Origin: Beroe forskalii
Lineage: Eukaryota > Ctenophora > Nuda > Beroida > Beroidae
Assembly: GCA_011033025.1 (NCBI GenBank)
Contig: WFMF01000154.1
Location: 124,001 to 188,000, forward strand
DNA: 64,000 nucleotides
Direction: 5' to 3'
This document shows, piece by piece, positions 44,860 through 57,764 of the stretch (positions within the stretch are counted from its first letter, which is position 1; every line of letters begins with the position of its first letter). The notes beneath the pieces are model-generated. The model ran no database searches, had not been told where the DNA came from, and saw only the letters and a program-made list of their open reading frames with translations. Made by a program: the position numbers and the translations under genes.

Positions 44860-45493
44860 TTTCCAGTACTCCAGTAGATGTCCCCGAATGAAGCGCACTA
44901 TAAACAATCAGTTTGCAGGATTGAATTTATAAATTTACATAAACATGAATTGACATTAAAGAAGCGAATTGAATAATACGACATCAGAACCACAGCATAT
45001 AACTACAGAAGTACAGGTACAGAAGTATAATGTAAAATATCGGTGGCAGCCTATGTACCGCCTTCATGATAACAAACAGGAAATTACTGATGGTACGTTC
45101 AGTGACAGCTTACGCTGTGACTTAATACAAGTGTCATGGAGCATAACCATGCAAAGCAATTGGGAATGAATTAGTACACAACACAATATTATCAGTTGAT
45201 CAAACATGAACTTCAGGTATGGTTCATTATTGCAGAATGCAGATCTATTCACAAACAACAATCTAATTTTAATCTAGGTATGTGTATAATCTTTATCTTT
45301 TTCAATTATGGTTTTTAAATGGCATTTGGCAACACTGCCCCCTTCAACACATCTTCTACATAATTTATCAAAATCACAATGACTTACAAGACATACGGCC
45401 CTAATTAGAATTAAATATAACCTACAGTATAAATGGTCGAAACCTAACAAAAAGCTTAGTACACAAAAAGCGATAAACATAAAAAGCGATCGT
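44860..45493. other. 3' flank of ZDHHC gene; no other gene
   Basis: AT-rich, with no exon I can support. The part next to 45493 is probably the ZDHHC 3' UTR. Confidence 0.6.
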
Positions 45494-47232
45494 CTACACG
45501 CTCTGAACGGGGTCAAGGTTTAGGGGTCGCTCCGCGTCGTATATGGTCATTTCCTCCTCCTCGCTGTCGAGTCCGCTGCCTGCTAGCAAGTGTCTGGTGT
45601 CGCCCTGGGGCTGCTCCCTCCGCTCAAACAACACCCCGTTCCCTTGGCTGGTGTACACGGGACACAGGATGAAGGGCCCTGACCCGTACACATCCGTGCA
45701 GTTAACCCGGCACCCCATGTCGTAGGGGTTCCGCGTGTCTACGCGGGGCTGCCGGAACCGGGGGCTCCGCCCCATCTCCAGCGTAGACTTGTTGTGAGCG
45801 GTCAGGAAAGCGTGGAACACCCATAGCCCGGATACGGCAAGAAAGAACATGGCTGCAACGAAAAACACGATCATAACATGGAACTTTGTCATTTCAGGAA
45901 TGTCACGGTACGCAGGAACTTTGTTCCAGACAAAGACAGCCCAGGGAGCCACAAGCAGACAGACCGTCAAACAGTAGACACAGCTGGGGAGAGGTAAGGT
46001 GGGTGAGGAGAGATTGTCATGGCACTGTTAAAGTTTCAAATCTGACAATGGAGATTCGAGCATATATTCGATCATGATAATATATGTCCACAATAGAATG
46101 TCCATAATAGAATGTACCAGATTGAGCAAAATAAGTTACCTGTACAGTAAGAAGGTTACAAAGAACTTGTAGTTCCTGAAGCCAACACAGTTGTTGATCC
46201 TGATAAATTTGAATTTCTTCAAAGCCGCATAATGACAAATTACAGTAAAGAGTAAAAGTTTACAATAACCATCAGGAACTTAAGTAAATAGTACTTCCCT
46301 TCCAATCGAACAACTTGTTTTTACATCTTTACATCATCATCAATCATAAACAATCCTTACCAGCAAGTCAGACACCACAGAATGGAGGTACATTAAATAT
46401 TTCCCAGCTCAATAAGTCCCACTTACCACGGACAGTGATGATCCATCTTGAGGACACACCGCCTGCACATGGAACAGTGATGAGACCGGTCCGGTTTGAT
46501 GCACATGCACGCCTCGCAGTACCGCACACTAGCCGTCAGCGTGGTCTCGTGAACAGGGAGGCGCTCTCCAACGCTCTCCAGAAACGAACGGGAGTCTTCA
46601 GACCTGAATAGGCCAACAGTTTGTTTCGGGTTGCAAATATTGTATTCTAACGTGCTCATAGTTGATAACCATAAAGCGATTTTTTGTTGAATCATTATAG
46701 CCAAATCAATGGTTTGAAACTCGTTAATTAATTTGAAATAATTTGATGCCAGTTAAAACCGGATTTAATCGGAAATTTTGAAGCACGTTGGCGATACATT
46801 ATACATGCCACCTTACGATACTAAAAGTAAAAGATGAAAACTTTGAATGAATTTCGATAAAAATCTTTAAAAACCCCTAATGTCACTCTGTCACCTACAT
46901 CGTAATCATCAAATAAACGTTTTAAGAACCCCTCCACAGCACACCCACCTATCAAGGGCCTCCTTCTCTGCGGGAGTGAGGTAGAACTGCGGGGGCACGC
47001 CCCCAGCGTCAGAGAATATGGCTCTCAGGTAGGACGCGATGAAGAGTAGGAAGACCACGTGGTACACCACCAGGTAGAAAGTCTTGAGTTCAGTGCCTGG
47101 CAGCATGGAGCACAGCGCCACCACGAAGGCGTAGTACGACCAGATGACGATTGACAGGATGATTATGACGGGGATGGAGAAGGCTACTCGCTGGATCTGG
47201 TGAAGAACACCCATGGTTCGCTTGCCAACCAT
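45494..47232 (-). CDS. DHHC-type palmitoyltransferase, ZDHHC2/15/20 group; four exons, complete
   Basis: Minus-strand exons: 47232-46949, 46603-46427, 46199-46140, 45983-45494. They join in phase to 336 residues, close to vertebrate ZDHHC15. It transfers palmitate from acyl-CoA to protein cysteines in Golgi, endosome or plasma membranes. Topology is four membrane segments: about 17-39 ([20 protein letters not shown]), about 53-76, and two after the Cys-rich domain ([19 protein letters not shown] and [20 protein letters not shown]). The zinc-binding domain reads [19 protein letters not shown], then the catalytic DHHC at about 149-152 and [16 protein letters not shown]. The TTxE-type motif appears as NKSTLE. 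The tail is acidic and ends PVQSV. The start is the first ATG of the exon. The ZDHHC2/15/20 grouping rests on overall similarity; the exact paralogue is not resolvable here. Confidence 0.93.
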
Positions 47233-47940
47233 TCAGTGGGTGAAGTGGGTGGGGGGGAGGGATTTCTTGGGGTGATATAAAGGTGGGAAGAGGGTTCTGT
47301 TAGAGGACTAAAAGAGGGATGATGTGAAGTGAGGAGGGACGGGAGGATTGAGAAGGACAGGAAAAGGGACAGGTGGCGACAAAATGGGACAGGATTACTG
47401 TACTCCTACCCAGCGTCCTTTCCCTAACATGCTATTATGATACGTATTGTTATTGCAACTCTTGTAATAATTAGAAGCTTTACAATAATTAGAAGCTCAT
47501 GAAACAAGCAATTAAGCGTAATTGCGGTGAATTACTCAATTATATTCTACATACTTACTAAGTTATCTAAATGTTGATATTTCAACTGTTACCTCACTGC
47601 TTTATAGCGATAGCGAGCAAATTACTAATGAAACAAACTTTTTTGTATTTTCTCATTTCGATTTAGTGCAGAACTCCCTGCGTATAAGTTGCAAAGGATT
47701 ATTTTGTAAATATAATGCTATTTGTCTTCTGAAGATTGAGTAACCATTGCCCTCATGAAACTACAATCGTACAATACCCAAATAACTGTTTGTTTCACTT
47801 ACAAATAGTACACTGTGCATCTTAAACCAATTGAGAATGGTATCAAGATTATAAGTACAATAAAGTAAAAACAGTTGATTATTGAATTATTACTACAAAC
47901 AGCTACAAAAATGAAACAATTTCAATATCTCTAAAAATAA

Positions 47941-48015
47941 CAAGAATTGCGCCTGCTGTCTTAATTCTTCAAATCTTGTTTGTGGGATGTACCCATATGC
48001 AGGCGCTTAATTTCC
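47941..48015. mobile_element. Short inverted-repeat element, GGAAATTAAGCGC family (copy 3, inverted)
   Basis: CAAGAATTGCGCCTGC at the left and GCAGGCGCTTAATTTCC at the right are the reverse complements of the ends of the 32453 copy. The cores differ, so only the ends are conserved. Confidence 0.75.
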
Positions 48016-48672
48016 CTCCCCGGAGGTGCTTGATGAGTTGATGTAACCTTAGCATCATACTACATCAGGCAGGAGATAAATATTGTGCCAATGCTGCGCG
48101 CGACCACCGAGAACATTCATTGGCACGTGCCATTTCTTCTGAAATTCTTGCGCGCGCGTTCTTGCGTACCAAGTTGTTGTAATCATGATTCGTTGTAAAT
48201 TTCGCGCCATTTCGTTGGTTTGGTTTCTGTTTCGCATCAGATTGTGCAACCGTTTGTTCACGCGCTGTATTTTATTGACTGTTGATGTCACTTTTCATCT
48301 GATCTTCAAAATTTCAAATTTCATGCTTTCTGTTTCAATGCTGTCACTCGTTCCGAAAAGAATCATTCGTCTTTCACAAATCACATCGACCCACCGTATT
48401 TTTTGAACGTCGAAATCAGTATACAGTCGAATAGTGATACAGTTTTGTACTAAAGCTAATACAGAACCGAAGCCTTATCATCTTATCCCTCAATCTATAG
48501 CCCAACTCACTCCTAAGATTTTAAGTCACGAATTCTTCAACAGCCCTTCAATTTAGAATTTATCATAATTTTAGAGAATTTGAGCATTTTCCACGGATGG
48601 ACCAAGTCAGACTTTAGTTTTGACAACCGACAGCCAATGATTATAAAATTTGTGATTTTGAAGATTTGTGAT

Positions 48673-48722
48673 AAGGGGACGGACGGAAGGACGGACGGAC
48701 GGACGGACGGACGGAGGGAGGG
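48673..48722. repeat. (GGAC)n microsatellite
   Basis: GGGGACGGACGGAAGGACGG followed by more GGAC units, ending in GGAGGGAGGGAC. Confidence 0.95.
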
Positions 48723-48853
48723 ACATTTTCGCGACTGATATTATAAAGGAGCAATCCGGGCACTTTCCAGAAATTACAGTAGTTCTATTGTAAATCTGGA
48801 CCTGATATACACATATCCCTCTTCTCACATTCCCAAACCATGATCTCTGCCAA

Positions 48854-48900
48854 CCCTCTCATTTGCTTTTTTGTATTCACAAAAAGGCCAATGGGGAGGG
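48854..48900. repeat. Hairpin repeat family CCCTCTC...CAAAAAGGC (copy 3)
   Basis: CCCTCTCATTTGC, a T run, then TATTCACAAAAAGGCCAATGGGGAGGG forms the same stem-loop as at 25354 and 26111, with a T run pairing the A run. Confidence 0.7.
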
Positions 48901-49262
48901 AAAAAATTAGTATTAAACCTAGATATTGTGAAATAATAATTTAAGTTAAATGTTGGTTAATAAATAATTCAATAGTTCAATATAGGAAGAAGTCATCCAC
49001 TATTCCAATCCTAGGTGTATTGGAATTTAATTCGAATAAAAATAACTTAATTCTACTACGCTGGACGATTTGAAACTTGAAATTCAATTTCAATACCTCA
49101 TTAAATCAAATTAGAAAATCACACCTTGTAAAACATAAATTAATTCAAGTCATTGTAGCAACTGAACTTCATACCCCAAACAGTAGCAACTGGAAAAAAC
49201 CCGACTCAATCAATCAATAATTCGAATAACAACGTTAAAACACCTCATATCATTAGCAAGAA

Positions 49263-52200
49263 TCAGGAGAATTCAGAGAATGATAAGCACTCTAAATCTA
49301 GATGAGTATTTATCATTGCCTGCCGGAACCTTCTTTCACATATGGGACATTGCACCATATCCTTGTCAATAACAGGCTCTGCCTTGACACCACTGATATT
49401 CCGTGATCCATTGGAACTACATGGTTTATTGTCAATATCAGCTGGTTTGTTGTCAATGTCCCCTGGTGTGTTGTCAATATCCCCTATCACCACGACATCA
49501 TCGTCGTCATCTCCGGGGATAGAACTCATACAGACATTGAGGTGTGTTGTCATATCACACGTTATATTCTTACCACAGACTGGACAAGTTCTAGTCGTGG
49601 TGATGTCACTGACACCCGCAGACCTGGTATCACTGATGTCAAGAAGACAGGAGTCTTGTGAAGTGTCATTTGACTTCTGGGAGACACTCAAGTAATCTGT
49701 AATAGAAACTCTCCGCTTTTTACTACGTTCCGGTTTGGGAAGTTCTTCTATCGAATCGCCTGACGATGGAATCGCACCACTTACTTGGGAAGTAGGACCA
49801 TAAACAGAGTCTTTTCCAGCAGTTTTCAACAGCTGATCATTCAAACACAAATTAGCGTGCATATTCAAATCAGGAAACCCTGTTTTGTTACAGATGGGGC
49901 ATTCTGGAGTGCCTGGTTTTGGGGGATCAACTCGCTTCCGCTTGTTCGGGGGTGACAAGATAAGGAGTTCTGAATCAGAAGACAAATCGAGTGGGGGTTT
50001 AGAGAAATACGACGAAATATCCTTGTGTCCTGACTTTTGAGGGGAACTTGAAATGGGAACTTTGGGTTTTTGAGTGGCTCCTCCTCCTTTGACACGTGAC
50101 TGAGAAGAGGTACTAGCACTACTGGAAGTGGAGGAGGAGGCTGAGGAGCCGAGTTTGTGACCAGTCCCGGAGAAGGCTTTGAAGTTGGTGGGGAGTTGGG
50201 ACAGGAAGTTAGGTGGAGACGAGGATATTATCTTCTCTGGTTGCGAGGCAAAGTCAGGGGGAGAGGAGGAGGTTTTCTTCTGGAATACCGAGGTTATTTT
50301 AGGAGTACTTGATATCACGGGCTCTTCCTTTGCCACTTTACTTTCTTTGTTGGTACCTTTAGAACCCTTCTTCTGAAAATGATTTACATTTTAGTACGAT
50401 GATATGCGTGTACACTGTACACTGTACTGTGTACAGTACTGTACACGCGAATGGTCGTGCATGACTGAGACAGTACTTATATGATAAGATAACAGCAAAT
50501 TTTCAAAATCATACGGTGCCCTAGAGGTTTTTTCAAACAAATGCAAATTGATCTACATTGAAATTTTGAAAATTTCAAAATAGCAAATTACTAAAATACT
50601 AAAATATAACCCGATATAATAACGTAATATTTTACCTTGCTTTTGAAGCCTGGTGGTTCGAGAATCTTAACGAAAGTTCCCCCGCAGGTAGCCTTGTGTT
50701 GGGCGTGCCACAAGTCGTGGGGCCCGGGGGCCCTGTTCATGCTCCTCCTCACGTATCCGTGGAAGGGGGGCCGGTCCTTGCACGGGCCCTCACACCGCCA
50801 CACGTGCACTTTCTGCGCGCGCACCTCGTCATGGAACGTGTGGTAAACCTGGGACAGGTCACTGTTATTGGAAACTTGGAAAATGTGCTTTTATTCTTTT
50901 ATTCAAAATATTTTGAATATACAGCATCCCCAAATTCAGATAAAGATAGTTAAATGTGTAAATATACCGAATGCTAACAAAATACAATTAACAAATTACC
51001 TTGGACTTAGTCTCATTTATTTTCAGCGGTGCATGAGCAAGGTTCATGTAACATTGACCAATCAGCGCGCGATTTGACCGTCAAGGCGTGTGCTGATTGG
51101 TCAATGTCATAAAGATTTTGGCACCTGATATCTTAATATGGATGAGCTGATACAGCACCAACTCACTAATATACAACATACAACCACGTACGGATATGTT
51201 GGAGCCTATCTCGCTGTTGATGCGGTACATGTGCTTGTGGAACTGCGGACCGTGGCCGTCCCTGTCCCGGTTGTTGTGTGTCACAAAGAGGAACGCGTGG
51301 ATCATCTCGTGCTGGAAGGGGGAGAAAAAGGGGAGTTTAATAGGAGAAGAAAAGGAAGAAAACGGGCAGGTTTATTAAGGGAAAGAAAATTAAGAAAAAA
51401 GGTAGGTTTTTAGGGGAAGAAAAGTAAGAAAAAAGGGGATGTTTATCAACAGCCGTGTATTATTAACAACGTATTAGAGTAGGAAAGTTGGGAGCCAATT
51501 CACCGAGTATAGAGTGATAGGGTTGAAGGGCCACTGAAAGTGGTCAACACTATTGAGACGGTAAGATGGGCAATACTTCAATATCTATAGCTCCATCAGG
51601 GGGCTCCATAATTCACATAAATCTATGAAAACAACGAAGTGGATCTCTGATTTGATTCTGGTAGAGCAACCGTTGTCTAGATATTATAAGAGTAGGTATG
51701 AAGTAGGTGGTTCATAACAGTATGACCGTATTACAAGATTATATTATGCCTTGTTCAGTGTCAACGAAAAATAGGCAGTTATTTTCAACAGTTTGGCAAC
51801 CGGTACAATGTTCATGACGTCATTGCGAATTAATCTTTCGCCAGGAAGCGTGTCCAGGTGTCCTGGCATGTTGGCATACGGTTCGTTGGTTTACAAGTTT
51901 ACAATTTCATTGTATATTGCTTAATACTTTAATACTTAAATACCTATAAATAGCTATTTAAGCAATTATTGAGTAGAAAGTAATGCTTATGCAAGCAATA
52001 AAAGAATAAACACGGACATGTTCAGGATTCATGTATTCATAGTATTCTGCACATGTTTGATTTCAGAAGTTTGAAGTCAGTGTACAACATACATTCGTAT
52101 AAATATCCATACAAGAATCCATGTTATTTCTTCCATATATCTTCACATATTTCCAAGCTCACATTTTGACGCGAATTGATAACTCAATGAGTGGATGTCA

Positions 52201-54117
52201 TAGGCATATGTCACAGCAGGCCACACCGCGTCACAGTAGAGCAATCTTAATGACGTGTAATTGCAGCTTCCACAGTTCGCACAGTATGCAGTTCAGGAGT
52301 TCTGAGTGAGAACTTATCGATAGTCATGCTTACAAATTTACAAATAATAAAATCAGTTTACTACATCGTGAAATATTTCGTGTACTGTGATAGCAGGACG
52401 AAGCATGATAAAATATTGACAGCAAAACAAGAGTAAATCACACGGTAATATTTTCAAGAACAAACTGGCGATAAATTGGGGCGATTTCAAACACAAGGAA
52501 GTTCCCCTTGCCACATATAATGGCCAATTAGAGCCCCACACCAGCTATTCAAAAGGGCTCATGCTTACTCATAGCACAGGGCAGCTCAGGTTGTCCTGCG
52601 GAATCGATATCAAGAGATTTCGTGAGCATATTCTTTCCTGAGGAGTCAGTAGTCTCACTAGACATGCGACTCCGAATATAGATTGAAAGTTTAACTCCAC
52701 AAAGCTTCGGATGAGCAACTCTATCGTATCAGTTAAAACTTAAACAGTTATTAATCATCCACCTCCTACTCAGAAAATAAGAGTTTTGATGAGTAGTTTG
52801 AAATTCATCAGAGCTCCCTGTCTTGCCTTAATATCTTGGGAGAATTACGACAGTTTACAAGGCATAATAATATATTCTTACTTTGACGGCAATAAAACAA
52901 ATGTATTAGCTGCATAACACTATTACAATCTGCAACATCACGTGGTATTTTGAAAATACTGTATGAATATTCAATAACGGCTTCAATGCAAGTGATAATT
53001 AGTGTAAATGGTATACATTAATTTGTATGACACAATAGGCTAAATTAAGCCTGTACAGTGTACTCCTGTATCATATAGGTACTTATGTAGGCACTACGTT
53101 TTATACTTTTATATGTGATCAATAATACATGTGTGTTTTGTTCAGATATCTCACACCAATGACGAAAGCTCAGAATTGTTAAAATATTTTGATGCAAACT
53201 TTCAGTTAGTGAGGACTTAAGAAGCTACATTTTAGAACTTACAAAATATATCTCATGAAATACAGTAAGCGATAAATCTGGAGCAGATCAGAGCTTCTAT
53301 ACCTTCTCAGTGACACGCACAATTGCAACTCAAAATAATGATATTAAATACATAAACCCGTGTTTTGAGAATGAAAGCGAAAACAGGGGAAAAGGGATCG
53401 TTCACGGTTCACACTAAACTGTTATCAATGTTTGGCATACATTAATAAACCTCTAGCCCTCAGTGTATTTGTTACATTATATTATCTTATCATAGAGTAT
53501 GATCATTCCTCAACCCCTCACTTTGCTAATTCTATGATATGAACGATGAACGATCCCAGATGTGACAGCCCGCTTACCAGAAGGGTCTCAATTAGGTCCT
53601 TTCTGGGTCTGAGGGAAAGGAGAGGTCTGCTGAGCCCTATGGTGCAGTACCCACTGCGTGTCTGGTAGCGACATATACCAGCACACCTGTGATGGGGAGT
53701 TACTGTGAGCTGGGGTGTGACTGCTTGAGGATCAACGAGATACTCACAGCGCCATATTTAGGTGATATTTAGGAAATAAATTTTCTAGATATCGAGGCAT
53801 TACATGGTAAATCTAAGTAAACGGGTGGTCGTTCAGGTACAAATTAATTACGCAGCTAAACGCTAAGTCATGTCCCCAGGCGATCCAACGCAAACTTACT
53901 GTGTCATCCGGGGACTCCATTTCACTTCAACTGCAATGAGTTTACCCCAGAAGAAGCGCTGATCGTAAAGTTGGAAAAGTTGGTGGATGTTGGGGTTGGG
54001 GTCAAGGAGCTCAAGTTTGGGGTCCACTGGGGACAGTGAATGGATTTCTGCCTGTCTCGTCAATTCCTCGATGTCGTCCTCCTTGACTTTAGACTTACGG
54101 GCCTGTGATCCAAACAT
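49263..54117 (-). CDS. SPRTN: SPRTN (Spartan) DNA-protein crosslink protease; five exons
   Basis: Minus-strand exons: 54117-53900, 53686-53578, 51311-51192, 50848-50636, 50372-49263; 589 residues from the ATG at 54117. An acceptor at 54144 means the true start may lie on an earlier exon. SPRTN is a replication-coupled nuclear metalloprotease that degrades proteins crosslinked to DNA. The SprT domain shows FFWGKLIAVEVKWSPRMTQC, LRPRKDLIETLL, the catalytic HEMIH at 110-114 and GHGPQF, then the zinc-binding part with CEGPCKDRPPFHGYV and HKATCGG. The tail has a p97-binding SHP box FSGTGHKLG (about 287), a PIP-like HKDISSYF (about 336-343) and three C2HC zinc fingers: CPICNKTGFPDLNMHANLC, CPVCGKNITCDMTTHLNVC and the terminal CPICERRFRQAMINTHLDL. 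Vertebrate SPRTN has one UBZ4 finger. A MITE sits 21 bases after the exon-2 donor. Confidence 0.94.
53394..53557. mobile_element. MITE-like element, GGGATCGTTCAC family (copy 3) in a SPRTN intron
   Basis: GGGATCGTTCACGG at the left and GAACGATGAACGATCCC at the right are inverted ends. The interior differs from copies 1 and 2. On the transcribed minus strand it begins about 21 bases after the SPRTN exon-2 donor. Confidence 0.75.
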
Positions 54118-54742
54118 TTGCCTCGACTTGACATAACCAGTTCCTGCAGCAGTGTGAAATCATTTTCAACTTATGTGATTGAAATCGAATATCATCGCCT
54201 CAGAAGAAAACATCAGGAAACTAATTTGATTTATAAGATGAAATTGAGAGATAACATCGAGAAATTTCATCGAAGAATGGATTAAAGAAAACATGATCTA
54301 GAATAAATACGGAGATAGAAATTTTTTTATTATCAAGCATACACGCAAATAAGCAAATAGCAAAAATCAAACAATCACGATATAACAAAAATATATTCAC
54401 AGCGGAAAATCACAATATCATTATTATATAATAATTCACAAAGTTTGCGGCTTGGAAAGCTCGTTATTTATAGTATTTTGATAATAACACTTCATTCAAA
54501 ACCTGACATAGGGAAAATATAACAGTATAACACATCGAGTTACAGCTGAATATCATAATTTACATCCACCCAAACCAACAGACATCAAACCTTAAATTTT
54601 CGTAAATCGTACCAACATGTAAAAACTGAAAAAAGAAACTCTTGGTCATTTTCAATTAAAAATTGAAATTTGTATAAATCTGCATTTAAATGTATCAATT
54701 CAATATCTCAAAACTTCGCATAAGTAAAATAATAAGTCAAAA
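54118..54742. other. Between EXOC3 stop and first recognised SPRTN exon
   Basis: AT-rich. It should hold the EXOC3 3' UTR, the SPRTN promoter and possibly a short first SPRTN exon, since an in-frame acceptor (CTGCAG, minus strand) precedes 54143. I could not identify that exon. Confidence 0.5.
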
Positions 54743-57483
54743 TCAATCAAAGCCGTTGTCTTCCTCATCATCATCGAATGGATTTGTCGATTTCAGGGGA
54801 GTGGATGATCCAAACGGATTACCTGACTTGCTGGGTGGAGTAAATCCTTTATTTGGCGGGGTTGGCGCCGGTCCTTTCTTCTTGGCAGGCGGAGGCCTAG
54901 GGGCTGGACCCTTGTTATCCCTAGTATCAGTATCAAACGGGTTTGTTCTATCCTGGGTAGTTCTATCTGGATTTTCAACATTGGAGAAATCAAGTGCTCG
55001 CGCAGCCTTGCTTGGCAGTTGGTCCTTCTCCTGCCATGCCTGGTTGATAGCATGATAAACAGGAGAGTTGCTCAGTGCCGTTGATATGTTAGTTCCTATT
55101 TTGGAGAACGATGTTCCGGTTGCATTCGTAACTGCTGAAGTATTGAGATTACTGGTCTGAGAACGGAGGCCGGCTGTTCGAGGTGCTACAACAGTTTGGA
55201 AGAATCTAGAACCAAGAGGGCCCATGATTTCGTTAACTTTTGAGAAGATCGTTTTCTTCTGACTTGGTGAACCCGGAGTCTCGGAAATACCATTACTTGT
55301 CACTGAGTCTCGTATAGCATCTCTGTTCATGTCACCCCTGAGAGCCAGTATTGCCACACACTGGTCATAGGTGATATCAGGGTAGTCGTTGACAAATGTG
55401 GCCATCACAATATCGACAAGGTCTTCTGTTTCTGAAACAACTTCTGCCACAACCTTTAAACAATCAAAATCAGCCCTGGCAAAATCTTCACCTAGCTGAA
55501 GAGTCCTTTCAAAGAAGATGCAAATCGATTCATAATCGTCCAGAATGCAATTTTTGAAATCAGTAATAGAAATGCTAAGAGATTTAGTATTAAAAAGCGC
55601 TATGAAATATTCAAGAGCAAGTTGATCAGCTATAACTTTTATAACTTCCTTTTCTCCATTATCGTCAATTGACTGGAAGAATGATTGATAATAATCCTTT
55701 ATGGTTGCCTTAGCTAATTCTAAACATTTTTTGTCCGTCCATTCAGGGGTGTACAGCTTGGGCATAATCGATTTAAGGTCAGAAAAGACTAGTTCTGAAA
55801 GTAATATACATGTTCCATGCAACATTTGATCCTTGAAAAGTTGACTTTTGTTAGATATGAATGAACCATTTTCTATAAGATTGAATTTGGCAGCTTCTTT
55901 ACCGCCTTTTGCACAAGTGAACTGAGCAGCTCATCATTTAGGGCGAGGCATTTAATAGCATTATTTGCCGCTGCAAGAAGCCATTCAACATATTTCATAT
56001 CTTCTTTATTCTCATCGGGGACAATGAAATATTTCTCTTTGAACTCAGAAAGATCAGCCATGTAGCCTTCAATGAAAGAAGATATTTTTGAATCAACCTT
56101 CTTCAAAACCGGCAGGAGATGTTCCTCTGACTGAAGCTTGAAAGCGAATTCCATATTTTGGTAAAGCATTTCGTAGAACAGGACAGGTGTGGTGGTATAG
56201 TAACGAGGAACATCGAGATTAGCACCATCTGGCGATTTGTTTAGCTCATATCGACTATCCCTTTCGAGTTTTAGTATTTTTTGAGTTTGTCTTGTGAGTT
56301 GGGACTCCAGTCGGTCGGTGTACATAGTAACTAGAGTATGGATATTTTCCGGGGTAAGGATTCCCTCGCCTTTTCCAGTTTCCCGATATGGCTGTATGAT
56401 ATTGTTGAGTACTGTAGTCCAGTTGTAAACAATCGTGTAGCTACTCGCCTCACCCTCGCTGTTCTTGATTTGAGATATTATTTTTTCGAATCGATGTCTG
56501 ATGTTTGAAACATACTCGGCACAGAAAAATTCTAAAATATCCCAATGGGGAGGAAAGCAGTATTGTAGATGCTGATCTATCACTCGCAAATCTGACTCCG
56601 TAATCCCCTTTATTTTTTGGGCAAACTTTAAAATCCAAGACTCATCATCTTGATTTATTTCCCAAACACTATCGAAAGTATTAGCCACAGAGCTCTTCAT
56701 AACTTCAAGTCCCTCAACTTTCCACTTTTTTGGCCTCCCTGGTATACAGAGCTTAGGGTCCGCTTCCATTTCACGCCTGATGATTAAATCTTTTTTCTCC
56801 TCCCTTTCGATTATTCGAAGCATTGAAACCAACTTGTTAGTGTTGTTGGAACGGATACTGTTTAAAGATCGAGTAAGGAAGAACTGTATTTTCTTCACAA
56901 AAGCTTTATTCAAACCTTTCAAACCAGAGAAAAACTGCTCAACTTTTTCTCTTTTCTCAGGGCCGATATCCTCATGCATGACTTCCTTATAAATACCATC
57001 TCTACAATCCTCCAACTTCATTAGTATTTCATGGGCTGGAAGCAGTTGGTCTGTGTTGATCAGTTCATGGGCTTGTTTCACATCTTCCTTGAAGTTGTAG
57101 ATGCTTTGAAGGTAGCTGTGCAATAGGGCATGTTCTTTATGTACAATCCGTGTGTCTTTTATCTCCTTGACATCCTCGCCAAGCTGCTCATTGAGTTCCT
57201 TGTACATGTCGTTGACATCCTTCATGCTGACACATATCTCTTTTGCCTCGCCCATGACTTTCTGCAAGTTGAACAGCCCTGTTCGGACCCCCCGGAGTTG
57301 AGCCTCAACAGCTTCTTTCAGACGAGTTTCAACCATATCCTTCTTCCGTCTCATACGATAGATGTGCTGCTCAATCATGTCCAAACTCTTGCCATCCTTG
57401 AGTAACTCCGCCACCTCGATAACTGCATCGTCAATAGCATCAGCCTCGCTCTTCTCGAGAGTCTCCGGCTCAGATACTGACAT
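54743..57483 (-). CDS. EXOC3: Exocyst subunit EXOC3 (Sec6), single long exon with one frame break; unusual NPF-rich C-terminal tail
   Basis: From ATG 57483 (MSVSEPETLEK) a minus-strand frame runs to a stop at 55873. The rest follows in another frame from about 55907 to 54743. The switch fits one missing A in the run at 55907-55910. EXOC3 is a core exocyst subunit tethering secretory vesicles to the plasma membrane. Matches to Sec6 include EAQLRGVRTGLFNLQKVMGE, LVSMLRIIEREEKKDLIIRR, PGRPKKWK and CFPPHWDILEFF. The C-terminal part has DYPDITYDQCVAILALRGDM. The product would be about 910 residues against about 745 in vertebrates. The surplus is a ~140-residue disordered tail with PAPRPPPAKKK and PAPTPPNK and three NPF motifs (TNPFDTD, GNPFGSS, TNPFDDDEED), which resemble EH-domain ligands. 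The upstream 29 codons lack an ATG and include a possible acceptor. Confidence 0.93.
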
Positions 57484-57764
57484 CTTCCACTGTTTCCTAC
57501 AGTCACATTCTTTCCTAAATGTTTCGATAGCAATTAGAACTTTAGAAATATTCTCAAATTGCGGTAGCAATTCACAGGTATGTAAGCATTACTAAGATAG
57601 ATGAAAGATAAATTTTCGGTTTATAAATTTTCAGTTAATAAGGGTAGTATTACTAAAGCAAGGTTCACTGCTGGAAAACTCTTCACAGATGTGTATTGCA
57701 TAATATAATTCAAAATAATATTATTATTTTGAGTACTATATCATTTACTATTCCAAAGTCTTAT

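Larger units (their letters stand above)
47233..49262. other. Intergenic; repeats only
   Basis: A GGGA-rich stretch lies upstream of the ZDHHC start (47240-47400). It also contains one GGAAATTAAGCGC element (47941-48015), a GGAC run (48673-48722) and a hairpin-family copy (48854-48900). The minus-strand 78-codon frame at 48291-48055 is Arg/Asn-rich and I do not support it as a gene. Confidence 0.55.

Noticed and set aside
54690-55055. Plus-strand 121-codon frame opposite the EXOC3 tail
   Set aside because: It is a shadow of the proline-rich coding sequence on the other strand.
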